Below the pieces are notes generated by a model. The model had not been told where the DNA came from. It saw nothing but the letters and a program-made list of their open reading frames with translations, and ran no database searches. From Sutcliffiella sp. FSL R7-0096 (GTDB lineage Bacteria; Bacillota; Bacilli; Bacillales; Bacillaceae_I): a DNA stretch of 64,000 nucleotides. A program made the position numbers and the translations under genes. The DNA lies in NCBI RefSeq assembly GCF_038595065.1, contig NZ_CP152003.1, positions 1,406,001 to 1,470,000 on the forward strand. The letters run 5' to 3'. This document shows positions 24,713-36,200 of this stretch, one piece after another (position 1 is the first letter of the stretch; every line of letters begins with the position of its first letter).

Positions 24713-27700
24713 GTGTCTATACGTTTTTTATTAGGAAGAACAGGCAGTGGTAAAACAACATGGTTCAATGAGAAGATCCTACATAAACTGAAGGAAAATC
24801 CTCAAGGTCCCCCTGTCCTGTACCTTGTACCAGAGCAGATGACATTTCAATCCGAATACAGAATAGTTCAGTCACCTGATGTGAAGGGAATGATTCGGGC
24901 CCAAGTATTCAGTTTTACCCGTCTTGCCTGGAGGATTTTGCAAGAGGTCGGCGGAATCAGCCGTTTTCATATCGATCAGACGGGTATCCATATGATTCTG
25001 CGGAAAGTGATTGAAGAACATAAAAGTGATTTTCAGGTGTTCGGCAAATCTGCAGAACAATTTGGTTTCATTGAACAAATGGAAAGCATGATATCGGAAT
25101 TCAAACGCTATTGCATCACACCAGACCTTTTACAGGACGAAATCGTTCGTATCGGAGAAGATATATCCATTTCGGAGCATGAGAAGATGCTGGCAAAAAA
25201 GCTGACAGATATTCTGGTAGTCTATCGTCAACTGGAAAAAAGCTTGGAAGGAAAGTACTTGGATGGCGAGGATTATTTACAGCTGTTAGCGGAAAAATTG
25301 CCTCAATCACGATACATTCAAAAAGCGGATATATTCATTGATGGCTTTCATAGTTTCACCCCACAGGAACTTGAAGTTCTGAAGGAATTGATGAAGCATG
25401 CAAACTCCGTCACGATAGCCCTGACGGTGGATAAGCCATATGACGAGGAAGCACCATACGATCTTCATCTTTTCCGGGAAACAGGGACAACCTATCAAAA
25501 GCTGAAGAAGCTTGCTATGGAAGAAGGGTGTTCCGTGGAAGAACCAATTCTTTTGGAGGGTTCTCCCCGTTTTCATGCCGATTCCCTATCCCATATGGAA
25601 AGATATTTTGATATCCGCCCTACCGTAAGCTATCAAGGAAAGACTGAAGTCTCCATTCTGCAAGCGGTCAATCGACGTGCTGAAATTGAAGGGATTGCAA
25701 GGGAAATAACTTCTTTAGTGCGAGACCGAAACAACCGTTACAAAGATATTGCCGTCATCGTAAGAAACGCGGAATCCTATATAGATTTGGTTAATACTAT
25801 TTTCAAAGATTATGATATCCCCTTTTTCGTAGATCAAAAGCGGACAATGCTTCACCATCCATTGGTCGAGTTACTGCGTTCTAGTGTTGAGGTCATTTCA
25901 AGAAACTGGCGCTATGAATCGGTTTTCCGGTGTGTGAAAACGGATTTCTTCTACTCGCTAGATCAAGATCTCAATGAGATGCGGGAAAAGACGGACAAGC
26001 TGGAGAATTATTGTCTTTCCTACGGAATTCAAGGGCATAGATGGACGTCTAAAGAGCCTTGGAGATATCGCCGCTTTTTCAGTGTGGATACAGAAGGTCC
26101 CTATGTACAGACAGATGAAGAGCTTGCCTATGAAGAGGAAATCAATGAATTAAGAGGAATGATTGTAGCACCGCTACACATGCTTGAAAAGCGCTGGAAA
26201 AAAGCGAAGACGATGGAAGGTTACTGCAAAGCCCTCTATGAATATATGGAAGAACTTAAAATTCCTCAGAAGCTGGAAACAAGAATGAAGAAAGCGGAAG
26301 AGGAAGGAAGCCTAGCTGCTGCAAAAGAAAACGAACAGGTGTGGAAAGCCATCATTCAGATGCTCGATCAGATGGTTGAGTTGATTGGAGACCACCCCAT
26401 CACATTGAACATGTTTACGAAAATGGTTGAAAGCGGATTGGAAAGTCTTCGCTTCAGCCTTGTTCCTCCAGCAATCGATCAGGTAATTGTCGCGAACTTC
26501 GATCTTTCCCGCTTGTCGGAAATTAAATATAGCTTTGTGATCGGTGTGAACGATGGTGTGATTCCTGCCAAAATCAAGGACGAGGGATTCGTATCCGAAG
26601 AAGAAAGAGAGCTTTTGGCAAACTACGGAATGGAGCTTGCACCTACGAGTATGGAAAGGCTGCTTGGTGAACACTTCCTTGTTTATTCATCCTTTTTAAG
26701 TCCATCTCATCATTTATATATAAGCTATGCACTGGCAGATGAAGAGGGAAAAACCCTTCTGCCATCTTCCTACATTAAGAGGATCAAGGAAATGTTCCCC
26801 GAAATGAAGGAAAAGCTCCTGTTTAATGAACCTGCAGAGCTATCTCAAGAGGAGCAACTGATGTTCGTGCATTCACCATCCACCACGCTTTCTAACTTAG
26901 CGGTCCAACTACAAGCATGGATGAAAAAATATCCCATGGAACCTATATGGTGGGATGTTTACAATGCACTACTTGATAGTGAGGAATGGCAGGACAAGAC
27001 AGAGCAGGTATTACGAAGTTTATTTTATAAAAACGAAGCAAAGAAGCTGGAGCGAAAAGTTAGCCGTGAATTATATGGGAACCATATGGAAACAAGTGTC
27101 TCCCGAATGGAGAAATTTAGTGCGTGCGCCTTCTCCCATTTTGCTTCACATGGCTTGAAGCTCAAGGACAGAAAAATATATCGTTTGGAAGCTCCTGATA
27201 TCGGACAGCTTTTCCATGCTGCACTAAAGCATATATCTGATAAGCTGAGACAAAGCGGAAACGATTGGAAGCATTTGAGCAAGCAGGAATGCGAGGTACT
27301 GGCAAAAGAAGCGGTTAATCTCCTCGCTCCTAAGTTGCAAGGGGAAATACTACTAAGCTCTAATCGGTTCCACTATATCAAACGGAAGCTAGAAACAATC
27401 ATTACGAGAGCATCACAAATCCTTAGTGATCATTCTAAGGCGAGCAAGTTCACGCCGGTTGGCCTTGAGTTAGGATTCGGGAAAAAAGAAGAGCTGCCTC
27501 CGATTCAGCTCCATCTACCAAATGGCGTTACAATGGAGCTTATCGGACGTATTGACCGTGTGGATAAAGCGGAAGGAAGCAACGGTTTATTACTTCGGAT
27601 CATAGATTATAAATCAAGTGGCAAAGCACTTGACCTGACAGAAGTCTACTATGGGTTGGCACTGCAGATGCTGACCTACCTGGATATTGTTATTACCCAT

Positions 27701-28225
27701 TCCCAAGGCTGGCTCGGGAGCGAAGCCACTCCTGCAGGTGTCTTGTACTTCCATGTACACAACCCGATGATCAAGACGAATGGAATGGCACCGGAGAATA
27801 TCATTGAGGAAGAAATCTTCAAGAGTTTCAAGATGAAAGGCCTTTTACTAGGGGAAGAGGAATCCGTAAAGCTGATGGATCAGACATTAGAATCCGGACA
27901 CTCTAGAATAGTTTCAGCTGCCCTTAAAAAGAATGGTGGTTTCCAGGCAAATTCTTCGGTTGCAAGCGAGGAAGAGTTTACACAATTAAGAACCTATGTC
28001 AGAAAGACATTCGAAGAAATCGGCATGAAAATCTCCGAAGGGGAGACAAGCATTGCTCCTTACAAATTAAAAAATCAAACACCGTGTACGTTCTGTTCTT
28101 TTAAATCTTTCTGCCAGTTTGATACTTCACTGGATGAGAATGAATATAGAGTGCTATCTAACATACCAAAAAATGAGGTCATTGCCTCGATGAAAAGAAA
28201 GTTGGAAGGAGGAGAGGAAGCATGA
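24713..28225 (+). CDS. addB: AddB, helicase-nuclease subunit of AddAB
   Basis: An 1170-residue subunit of the AddAB enzyme that resects double-strand ends for RecA loading (RecBCD counterpart). Walker A is LLGRTGSGKTT at the N-terminus. The C-terminal nuclease has IIDYKSSGK. Four cysteines for the 4Fe-4S cluster are in place: Cys805 (SACAFS) and Cys1125, Cys1128, Cys1134 (CTFCSFKSFC). Length fits B. subtilis AddB (1166). The start is GTG at 24713 after GGGGGAAATC. It overlaps addA by four bases (ATGA), so synthesis of the subunits is coupled. Confidence 0.97.
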   Translation: MSIRFLLGRTGSGKTTWFNEKILHKLKENPQGPPVLYLVPEQMTFQSEYRIVQSPDVKGMIRAQVFSFTRLAWRILQEVGGISRFHIDQTGIHMILRKVIEEHKSDFQVFGKSAEQFGFIEQMESMISEFKRYCITPDLLQDEIVRIGEDISISEHEKMLAKKLTDILVVYRQLEKSLEGKYLDGEDYLQLLAEKLPQSRYIQKADIFIDGFHSFTPQELEVLKELMKHANSVTIALTVDKPYDEEAPYDLHLFRETGTTYQKLKKLAMEEGCSVEEPILLEGSPRFHADSLSHMERYFDIRPTVSYQGKTEVSILQAVNRRAEIEGIAREITSLVRDRNNRYKDIAVIVRNAESYIDLVNTIFKDYDIPFFVDQKRTMLHHPLVELLRSSVEVISRNWRYESVFRCVKTDFFYSLDQDLNEMREKTDKLENYCLSYGIQGHRWTSKEPWRYRRFFSVDTEGPYVQTDEELAYEEEINELRGMIVAPLHMLEKRWKKAKTMEGYCKALYEYMEELKIPQKLETRMKKAEEEGSLAAAKENEQVWKAIIQMLDQMVELIGDHPITLNMFTKMVESGLESLRFSLVPPAIDQVIVANFDLSRLSEIKYSFVIGVNDGVIPAKIKDEGFVSEEERELLANYGMELAPTSMERLLGEHFLVYSSFLSPSHHLYISYALADEEGKTLLPSSYIKRIKEMFPEMKEKLLFNEPAELSQEEQLMFVHSPSTTLSNLAVQLQAWMKKYPMEPIWWDVYNALLDSEEWQDKTEQVLRSLFYKNEAKKLERKVSRELYGNHMETSVSRMEKFSACAFSHFASHGLKLKDRKIYRLEAPDIGQLFHAALKHISDKLRQSGNDWKHLSKQECEVLAKEAVNLLAPKLQGEILLSSNRFHYIKRKLETIITRASQILSDHSKASKFTPVGLELGFGKKEELPPIQLHLPNGVTMELIGRIDRVDKAEGSNGLLLRIIDYKSSGKALDLTEVYYGLALQMLTYLDIVITHSQGWLGSEATPAGVLYFHVHNPMIKTNGMAPENIIEEEIFKSFKMKGLLLGEEESVKLMDQTLESGHSRIVSAALKKNGGFQANSSVASEEEFTQLRTYVRKTFEEIGMKISEGETSIAPYKLKNQTPCTFCSFKSFCQFDTSLDENEYRVLSNIPKNEVIASMKRKLEGGEEA

Positions 28226-31200
28226 GCATGGAACTTCTTCCTAAACCGGCAGAGGCCCAGTGGACAGATGATCAATGGAAAGCGATTGTGGCATCGGGGA
28301 GGGATATCCTGGTTGCGGCAGCTGCGGGATCCGGTAAAACAGCAGTCCTTGTAGAAAGAATGATTCATAAAATTGTCGAAGAGCATGTGGATGTGGATAG
28401 GCTGCTTGTCGTGACGTTCACCAATGCATCAGCTGCAGAGATGCGCCACAGAATAGGGGAAGCATTAGAGAAGCAGCTGGAGAAAAAGCCCGCCTCTCTC
28501 CATTTGCGCAGGCAACTGAGTCTGCTGAACCGTGCCTCCATCTCCACCATCCACTCCTTTTGCCTGGATGTTGTAAGGAAGTACTACTACCTAATTGATA
28601 TTGATCCGAGTTTTCGGATTGCCGATACAACCGAGATTCAATTGATGCAGGAAGAAGTGCTGGAGAACGTGTTTGAAGAGCAGTATGGAAAAGAGGGGAA
28701 TGATGCATTTTTTGAACTGGTCGATCGTTATACGAATGACCGTTCAGATAGTGCCCTGCAAAACCTGGTACTGGACCTTCATGAATTTTCACGGGCAAAT
28801 CCCAACCCAGAGACATGGTTGGATGAAATTGTGGCTTTCTATCAATCTACTAGCAATTTATCCATGGACGAACTTCCTTTTATACAAACGCTAAAAAAAG
28901 AGATGCACCTGCAATTTCTTGGGGCTGAGAGCCTATTGAACAAGGCGATGGAAATGACCCTTGAGCCTGGGGGACCTGCTCCTAGAGCTGAAAATATTGA
29001 ACAGGATCTAGCTCAACTTCGCAGACTTCAAACAGCCCTCGATTCATCCTGGGAAGAACTGTATGCAGTCATGCAGGAACTTGATTTTTCAAGGGCAAAA
29101 ACATGCCGTGGTGATGAATATGATAAAGGACTAATAGAAAGATGGACAAAGGTAAGGAATAATGCCAAGGCGATGATCCAAGGGATAAAAGAAGAACTCT
29201 TTTCAAGGCGTCCGGAATCCTTCCTGAAGGATTTGGAGGAACTCACGCCCGTGATGGGAACCCTAGTAAACCTTGTTAAAAAGTATGGCGATGAGTTTAG
29301 CTTGTTGAAGCAGGATAAGGGCTTGGTCGATTTTTCCGACCTAGAGCACCTTTGTTTGGCTGTGCTCACACATAGCAAGGATGGGACCCTCGAACGATCA
29401 GAGGCGGCACTCCGTTATCAGTCCACGTTCAAGGAAGTGATGGTGGATGAATACCAGGATACGAATATGGTACAGGAGGCCATCTTAAAGTTTGTGACAA
29501 AAGAACGGGAAGAAGAAGGAAATATGTTCATGGTAGGGGACGTGAAGCAGTCCATCTATCGATTCCGGCTTGCTGAACCATTTCTTTTCTTGAGTAAATA
29601 CAAGCGATTTCATTCAACAGGTGAAGACTCTGGACTCCGAATCGATTTGAATAAGAACTTTCGCTCACGACCTGAAGTGCTGGATGCTACCAACTTTATT
29701 TTCAAACAGATAATGGGGGAAACCGTCGGAGAGATTGACTATGACGACGATGCGGAACTGAAATTCGGCGCGGCCTACTATCCGGAGGCGACAGACCGGG
29801 AAGCGGAGCTGATGGTGATCGACCGCAGTGATTCCGCGGCAGATGGGCCTGATTTTTCCGACGAGATGGAGGATTCCGTTGATTCCACTGGCTTTGATAA
29901 AGTAGAATTGGAAACCGCTCAGGTAGAAGCAAAAATGATTGCACAGAAGATTAGGCATCTCGTTCAATCTGGTTATGAGATCTATGACAAGGATAAAAAA
30001 GTGATGCGCCCTGTCATGTATCGGGATTGTGTTATCCTAATGCGTTCGATGCCATGGGCACCGCAGTTTATGGAAGAATTCAAACAGGAGGGGTTGCCTT
30101 TATATGCAAATTTAAGCACGGGATATTTTGAGGCAACGGAAGTAGCCATTCTCTTATCCTTGTTGAAAATAATTGATAACCCATACCAGGATGTTCCGCT
30201 GGCTTCAGTATTGAGATCTCCTATTGTCGGAATGGACTCCAATGACTTGGCAACCATCCGAATCCAGCAAAAAAGAGGATCCTACTATGAAGCCTTAATC
30301 GCATTCATGAAAAAAACACCGGATACAATAGAAGAGGGAAATCTCGTAAAAAGAGTGCAGCTATTCTACGAAATGCTTCAGACCTGGAGAACCTCTGCGC
30401 GTGAAGGAGCATTGTCGGAATTGATCTGGCAAATCTATCAGGACACCCATTTCTTCGACTTTGTTGGGGGGATGCCGGGTGGAAAGCAGCGTCAGGCTAA
30501 TTTAAGAGCCCTTTATGACCGTGCAAGACAATATGAATCCACTTCCTTCCGTGGACTTTTCCGCTTTTTGCGTTTTATCGAAAGGATGCAGGACCGCGGA
30601 GAGGATTTGGGAGCAGCAAGAGCGCTCGGGGAGCAGGAGGATGTAATCAGGTTGATGACCATCCACTCCAGTAAGGGACTTGAATTTCCAGTCGTATTTG
30701 TTGCCGGCTTGTCGAGGCAGTTCAACATGATGGATCTCAATAGTAGTTATTTGCTGGATAAGGAGCTTGGCTTTGGCTCCAAATATGTAAATTCGAAACT
30801 GCGAATCACCTATCCTACCATTTTACAGCTAGCGTTGAAAAGAAAAGCCAAAGCTCAGTTGATTGCAGAGGAAATGCGTGTCCTATATGTAGCATTGACA
30901 AGGGCAAAAGAGAAGTTGTATCTGGTCGGAACGGTAAAAGACTTCGAGAAATCGCAGGCCCTATGGAATGAACACTGCAGTCATGAAAGCTGGTTGTTGC
31001 CGGATTACGCCAGAGCAGGGGCAAAATCCTACATGGATTGGGTTGGTCCTGCGCTTGTACGCCATAGGGATGCAGAAAGCTTGAGGGAAAATGGGTTGTC
31101 AGCTTCTGTATCTGACGACATAACCAATCACCCAACCTCCTGGAAGGTGTCCATAACCAAGGTGCACCAGCTTCTAGAAGAGATGGAAGCGGAAAAGGAA

Positions 31201-31998
31201 GAAGAAAACCTTCTGTTGGATAAGGTGAGGCATGGTGTACCAGTGGAGATAGAAAGTTCTTATAAAATGAGAGTTAAAGAGCAATTGAATTGGTCGTATC
31301 CGTATAAAGAGGCAAGTGCCCATCGATCCAAGCAATCGGTATCAGAAATAAAAAGAATGAGAGAACAACAGGATCCATACGCGGATAACGCGCTCGTTAA
31401 GACAGAAAGAAGATATTTCCTTGATCGTCCGGCATTTCTACAGAAAAAACAGCTGTCACCATCCGAAATTGGAACAGCGATGCATGCGGTGATGCAAAAT
31501 GTAGATTTATCGGTGGAAAATATCGATAGAGAGTACATCCAAGCTCAGGTGCTTATGATGGTACAAAAAGAGCTGATAACCCAGGAACAGGCGGAAGTGA
31601 TAGACTTTGAGGCAATAGCATCCTTCTTTGCAAACCCTGTTGGCAAACGCATGTTGAACGCGGAGCATATCCACAGGGAGGTTCCTTTTAGCTTTGCTCT
31701 AAAAGGAGATGTGCTTGGAGAAACGACGGAATTAAAAGAAGAGACCATTTTAGTACAGGGAGTCATTGATTGCCTTGTGGAAGATGAAGATGGACTTGTT
31801 TTAATTGATTATAAAACAGACACCATCAACGGCCGTTTCCCAGGAGGATTTGTAGAGGCCGAACCGATCCTAAGAAACCGATACAAGGAACAGGTGTCCT
31901 TGTACGGGATGGCTGTCGAGCAGATCTGGAAGAAGGAACTTAGGGCGAAATATTTATATTTCTTTGATGGAAACCATCTAGTGGAGATGGTTGATTAA
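28222..31998 (+). CDS. addA: AddA, helicase-nuclease subunit of AddAB
   Basis: A 1258-residue UvrD-family helicase with a C-terminal nuclease. Walker A is AAAGSGKT (33-40), motif II VMVDEYQDTN, a GDVKQSIYRFR motif, and helicase motifs V-VI MTIHSSKGLEFPVVFVAG and RVLYVALTRAKEKLYLVG. The nuclease active site is LIDYKTDTI near the C-terminus. It is the translocating motor of the complex. GGAGGAGAGGAAGC precedes the start. In B. subtilis the partner is 1232 residues. Confidence 0.97.
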   Translation: MSMELLPKPAEAQWTDDQWKAIVASGRDILVAAAAGSGKTAVLVERMIHKIVEEHVDVDRLLVVTFTNASAAEMRHRIGEALEKQLEKKPASLHLRRQLSLLNRASISTIHSFCLDVVRKYYYLIDIDPSFRIADTTEIQLMQEEVLENVFEEQYGKEGNDAFFELVDRYTNDRSDSALQNLVLDLHEFSRANPNPETWLDEIVAFYQSTSNLSMDELPFIQTLKKEMHLQFLGAESLLNKAMEMTLEPGGPAPRAENIEQDLAQLRRLQTALDSSWEELYAVMQELDFSRAKTCRGDEYDKGLIERWTKVRNNAKAMIQGIKEELFSRRPESFLKDLEELTPVMGTLVNLVKKYGDEFSLLKQDKGLVDFSDLEHLCLAVLTHSKDGTLERSEAALRYQSTFKEVMVDEYQDTNMVQEAILKFVTKEREEEGNMFMVGDVKQSIYRFRLAEPFLFLSKYKRFHSTGEDSGLRIDLNKNFRSRPEVLDATNFIFKQIMGETVGEIDYDDDAELKFGAAYYPEATDREAELMVIDRSDSAADGPDFSDEMEDSVDSTGFDKVELETAQVEAKMIAQKIRHLVQSGYEIYDKDKKVMRPVMYRDCVILMRSMPWAPQFMEEFKQEGLPLYANLSTGYFEATEVAILLSLLKIIDNPYQDVPLASVLRSPIVGMDSNDLATIRIQQKRGSYYEALIAFMKKTPDTIEEGNLVKRVQLFYEMLQTWRTSAREGALSELIWQIYQDTHFFDFVGGMPGGKQRQANLRALYDRARQYESTSFRGLFRFLRFIERMQDRGEDLGAARALGEQEDVIRLMTIHSSKGLEFPVVFVAGLSRQFNMMDLNSSYLLDKELGFGSKYVNSKLRITYPTILQLALKRKAKAQLIAEEMRVLYVALTRAKEKLYLVGTVKDFEKSQALWNEHCSHESWLLPDYARAGAKSYMDWVGPALVRHRDAESLRENGLSASVSDDITNHPTSWKVSITKVHQLLEEMEAEKEEENLLLDKVRHGVPVEIESSYKMRVKEQLNWSYPYKEASAHRSKQSVSEIKRMREQQDPYADNALVKTERRYFLDRPAFLQKKQLSPSEIGTAMHAVMQNVDLSVENIDREYIQAQVLMMVQKELITQEQAEVIDFEAIASFFANPVGKRMLNAEHIHREVPFSFALKGDVLGETTELKEETILVQGVIDCLVEDEDGLVLIDYKTDTINGRFPGGFVEAEPILRNRYKEQVSLYGMAVEQIWKKELRAKYLYFFDGNHLVEMVD

Positions 31999-32002
31999 AA
32001 AG

Positions 32003-32055
32003 AAAAGGGCTCAGGCAAAAGTCAGAAAATAGGATTTGTTGCTTGAGCCTCTTTT
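32003..32055 (+). terminator. Hairpin between addA and sbcD
   Basis: GGGCTCAGGCAA pairs with TTGCTTGAGCCT across a 20-base loop and is followed by CTTTTA. It could terminate addBA transcripts partially and let some reach sbcDC. Confidence 0.6.
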
Positions 32056-32073
32056 ATGGAAGGGAAGAGGAAA

Positions 32074-33252
32074 ATGCGAATACTTCACACTGCAGATTGG
32101 CACCTCGGTAAGACATTGGAGGGAAGAAGCCGGTTGCCAGAGCAGGCACAATTTTTGGAAGAACTTTTGCAAATAGTAGAGGACGAAAAGGTAGATGTTA
32201 TTCTGATGGCTGGAGACGTGTATGATACGGTCAATCCACCTGCTCAAGCGGAAGTACTATTCTATGAATCACTTAAACAGCTTTCAAACAATGGGAAAAG
32301 GCCGATGGCGGTCATTGCTGGCAACCATGACAATCCAGACCGTCTTTCGGCATCCAGACCTCTTGCAAGCTCACAGAATATATCCTTGCTTGGTTACCCC
32401 ACCATGGACGTTCAGAAAATCTACATTCCTACTACAGATGAAACCCTCAAGCTTGCTTCTTTGCCCTATCCATCTGAATCGAGATTAAATGAGGTGCTTT
32501 CCGAAGAGTTTGATGAAAAGGTCATCCGCAATCAATATGATGAGCGAATACGTCAATTTTTCGGGAAGATGTGTGAAGAGTTCACGGAAAAGACGGTTAA
32601 TGTTGCAATGAGCCATCTTTTTGTGGCAGGTGGGAATTCCTCCGATTCGGAACGGCCGATCGAGGTAGGCGGGGCATTCACGGTTGCAGCGGAAAGTCTA
32701 CCGGCACAGGCGCAGTATGTAGCACTTGGCCATCTCCATCGTCCTCAGACTATTAAACGTGCTAAAACGGCTGCAAGGTATTCCGGCTCTCCCCTCGCCT
32801 ATAGTTTTTCTGAGGCTGGATATACAAAAAGTGTCACCATCATCGATGCAAAGCCTGGTGCAGAGGTGGAAACAAAAGAAATCTATCTATCAAGTGGTAA
32901 GCCCCTTGTAAGATGGAAAGCGGCAGAAGGTGTTCAGCAGGTGTTTGGGTGGCTGGAGGAAAAGAAAGACCATCATGCCTGGGTTGACCTTGAAATTCAT
33001 GTGACGCATGCGTTATCCATGGAAGAGATTCACCGCATCCGCAAACATCACGATGGAATCCTGCATATTCGTCCTATTTTTCCGGAAATGGTGGAGGAAC
33101 GAAAAGCTGTGAAAATGGATAGTGTTCCAATTGAAGAGCTATTTGTAAAATTCTATGAAAAACAATCAGGTGGAGCACAGCCTGAGGAGGAATTGGTCCG
33201 GTTATTCCTCTCCTTATTACAAGATGAATCGGTGAAGGAGGAACAAGCATGA
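32074..33252 (+). CDS. sbcD: SbcD, nuclease subunit of SbcCD (Mre11 homologue)
   Basis: A 392-residue metallophosphoesterase. Motifs: HTADWHLGKTLEGRS (metal ligands Asp and His), AGDVYD, GNHDNPDRL, and LGHLHRPQ. It cuts hairpins and protein-blocked DNA ends together with the SbcC ATPase. The ATG at 32074 directly follows GGGAAGAGGAAA; the in-frame ATG at 32056 is too far upstream and inside the hairpin tail. Overlaps sbcC by four bases. Confidence 0.96.
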   Translation: MRILHTADWHLGKTLEGRSRLPEQAQFLEELLQIVEDEKVDVILMAGDVYDTVNPPAQAEVLFYESLKQLSNNGKRPMAVIAGNHDNPDRLSASRPLASSQNISLLGYPTMDVQKIYIPTTDETLKLASLPYPSESRLNEVLSEEFDEKVIRNQYDERIRQFFGKMCEEFTEKTVNVAMSHLFVAGGNSSDSERPIEVGGAFTVAAESLPAQAQYVALGHLHRPQTIKRAKTAARYSGSPLAYSFSEAGYTKSVTIIDAKPGAEVETKEIYLSSGKPLVRWKAAEGVQQVFGWLEEKKDHHAWVDLEIHVTHALSMEEIHRIRKHHDGILHIRPIFPEMVEERKAVKMDSVPIEELFVKFYEKQSGGAQPEEELVRLFLSLLQDESVKEEQA

Positions 33253-36200
33253 AACCAATTTCATTAGCGGTCACAGGCTTGCACAGTTTTCGTGAGAAAC
33301 AGGTGATTGACTTTGAATCGCTCTGTGAAGGGGGCGTTTTCGGTATCTTCGGACCTACTGGAAGCGGAAAATCATCCATTTTAGATGGCATGACACTCGC
33401 ACTGTACGGGAAAGTGGAGCGTGCCTCGAATAATACACAGGGTATCATGAATCATGCCGAGAATCTGTTGGAGGTATCCTTCCTATTTGAATTGGAAAAT
33501 GCCAATGGGAAGCAACGATTCAAGGTGGAGCGGACTTTTAAGCGTACGGATGATATCCGCGTCAAATCGGGAATATCCCGATTGACGGAAGTTAAGGACG
33601 ATAAACATATCGTCATCGCTGATAAGGCAAGTGAAGTCAATCATGCCATCCAAGAAATTTTGGGGCTTACAATTGATGACTTTACCCGGGCGGTTGTCCT
33701 GCCACAGGGAAAATTCGCGGAGTTTCTATCACTGAAAGGTGCAGACAGAAGACAGATGCTGCAACGCCTATTTCAGCTAGAGAAATATGGAGATCAGCTC
33801 TCTCGAAAAATAAAGGAAGAATTGCAGGAGAAAACAAGGCTCCTTGGTGAGATCCATGCCGAGCAGCTGGGTTTGGGCGAGGCAACAGATGAAGCGGTGA
33901 AAGAAGCGGAAAAAGCGTTTAAAGAAGTAGGAGCACTCGTCGATGCGGCAGAAGAAGCACTTCAGGAAATGGAAAATGTTTTTGAAAGTAAAAAGAAACA
34001 ATGGGAATGGCAGACAGAAAGGGAACAAGTGGAACAGAAGCTTCAGACTTTCTTAGTACAGGAAGCTTCCATCAAGGAACTGGAAGTTTCCTATACCTTG
34101 GCAGAGCAAGCGGAGAACTTGAAGCCGTTATTGGAAGATTTGAAAGAAGTCGAGAAAGTTATAGCTCAATGGAGGCAAAAGAGCATTCAAGACCAGGCTG
34201 CCAATGCATCTGCGAAAGAAACATTGGAAAAATCGGTGAAAAGCTATGAAGCGGCACGGCAAAAGAAAGAAACGGATTTGCCTGTCTTGCTGTCCAAGAA
34301 AGAGAAATTGGTGCGTGCCCTGAAGCTTGAAGAAGGCTTATCTGTATATCAGCCAAAGGTAGTGGAGCTACAACATTCTATAGCATCTAAAAAAGAAAAG
34401 CTTTCTAGAATAGAAGCACAGGAAGAGAAAGAAAAAGATATATATGTCAAGGCGATTAAAAAGCAAAAAGTATTAAAGGATGAGCTTGCGTCTACTGCTG
34501 AGTCACCTGCCCGTCTGCAATTGTTACAGAAGGCATTTGAGGGCAAACAGGAAATTTTGCATATGGAGAAAAAAGTACTGGAAAATGGTGCTGAGGTTCG
34601 AAGCCTGCAAAATAAAATCTCGGCATTTCAAGCGGAGAACCAAAAAGCAGAGGCAAACCTGCAAAAGGGAAAAGAAACGTTACTGGAAATCTTTCAACGT
34701 ACAGAGAAGCATTATGACCAAGCTTCCATAATGGCACAATGGTTAGATTGGTTGGAGCGACAGACCGAACAATTCTTGCAGGCGGAACAAAAGCTTGCAG
34801 AAGACGCCAAAATTCATCAGCTAGCCATGGAACTGGCCAGATCGCTTGAAGAAGGCGAAGCGTGTCCCGTTTGTGGATCCACTAATCATCCTGGAGTAGC
34901 TTCTCAGGAAGGACATCGAGAGGTAGCCAGCAGTATAGAGGAAAGTGAAATGGGTAAACTTCCATCTGCAATATCTCTGCAAAAGCAGGAGAATCTGAAA
35001 ATCAAGCTCAGACTAGAGCAATTGGCTTCCGAGCTTCATCGAGATCTTGAAGGGGAAACGGAACTTCCTCGCCCGAAGGAATCCTTCGAAAAAGTGGACA
35101 AGTGGAAAAAGGAAATGGACGAGTCGACAGATGCTGCTGGGCTGCTTGCTGAAACATACCGCAGAATTTTAACGGAGCAAAAATCATTGATCCAGGACCT
35201 TATCCAACTGCATGAAAAGAAAGAGCAAGCGGACCATTTCCTTAAATCCTGGTCCGGAACATTTCAAGAAACTGCCAAGCTTTCTTCTAGCTATATAGAG
35301 CAACGGGAAGAGTGGAAAAAGCGCGAAGAAAGTTCAAGGCAGGAACTTGAAAATAAAAAGAAGCAGTGGCACAAAGCTTTCGAGAAGGAGAGTTTTGAAG
35401 AGATTGATGGGAATTATCAGGCTGCACAAGAGACGGAAAAGCGCAGAGTGGAGTTGCAGGAAAGAATCAATAAAAGCGTTGATTTTATCGAAACAAAAGA
35501 GAAACAATTAAAAGAAGTGCAAGAAATGAAAATGGAAATGGAAAAATCCATGTATCAAGAAAGTTTAAACCTGGACCAACTAAACTCACGTATAAAGGAA
35601 ACCCAAGAAGAGGTAAAATCCATTGTGGGGGAAAATAATATTCAAGATGAGCTGAAACGCGTTGAGCTTAAAGTGAACAGTTTAAATGAGAGGGAAAGGG
35701 AAGACTACCAAACATGGACTTCCGCACAGCAGCATGCACAAGAAAGGGAGAAAGCTGCTTCGCAAAGTGAACAGATGGTACGTGAGACCAAGTCCCGGCT
35801 CGAGAATATCCAAGAAAAATGGAAACTTGATTTAGAAAAATCCATTTTCACCTCTATGGATGCAGTGGAGGAAGCAGTTGCGTATATAGATTATAAGGAT
35901 CAATGGAAGAAACAAATTGAACAATATTGGGAAGAAAGAAAAGCTGTTGAAAAGGACCTGTCCAGATTGAATGCACTAATAGGGACAGAGAGACTGGAAG
36001 AAACACAATGGCAAGAATTGCAGGAGCAGCTGCAGTTTGCACGGAAAAAATTGCGGGAAGAAATAGAAAGAAAAAGTGCGGTTCAACAGAACCTTACTTC
36101 CATAAAAGAACGTAATGAACGTTACCGTTCTCTCGAGGAAAAGAAGGCAAAGTTGACAGAAGAGACGCAGGCTTACCAAAAACTCCAAGCTGTCTTTAAA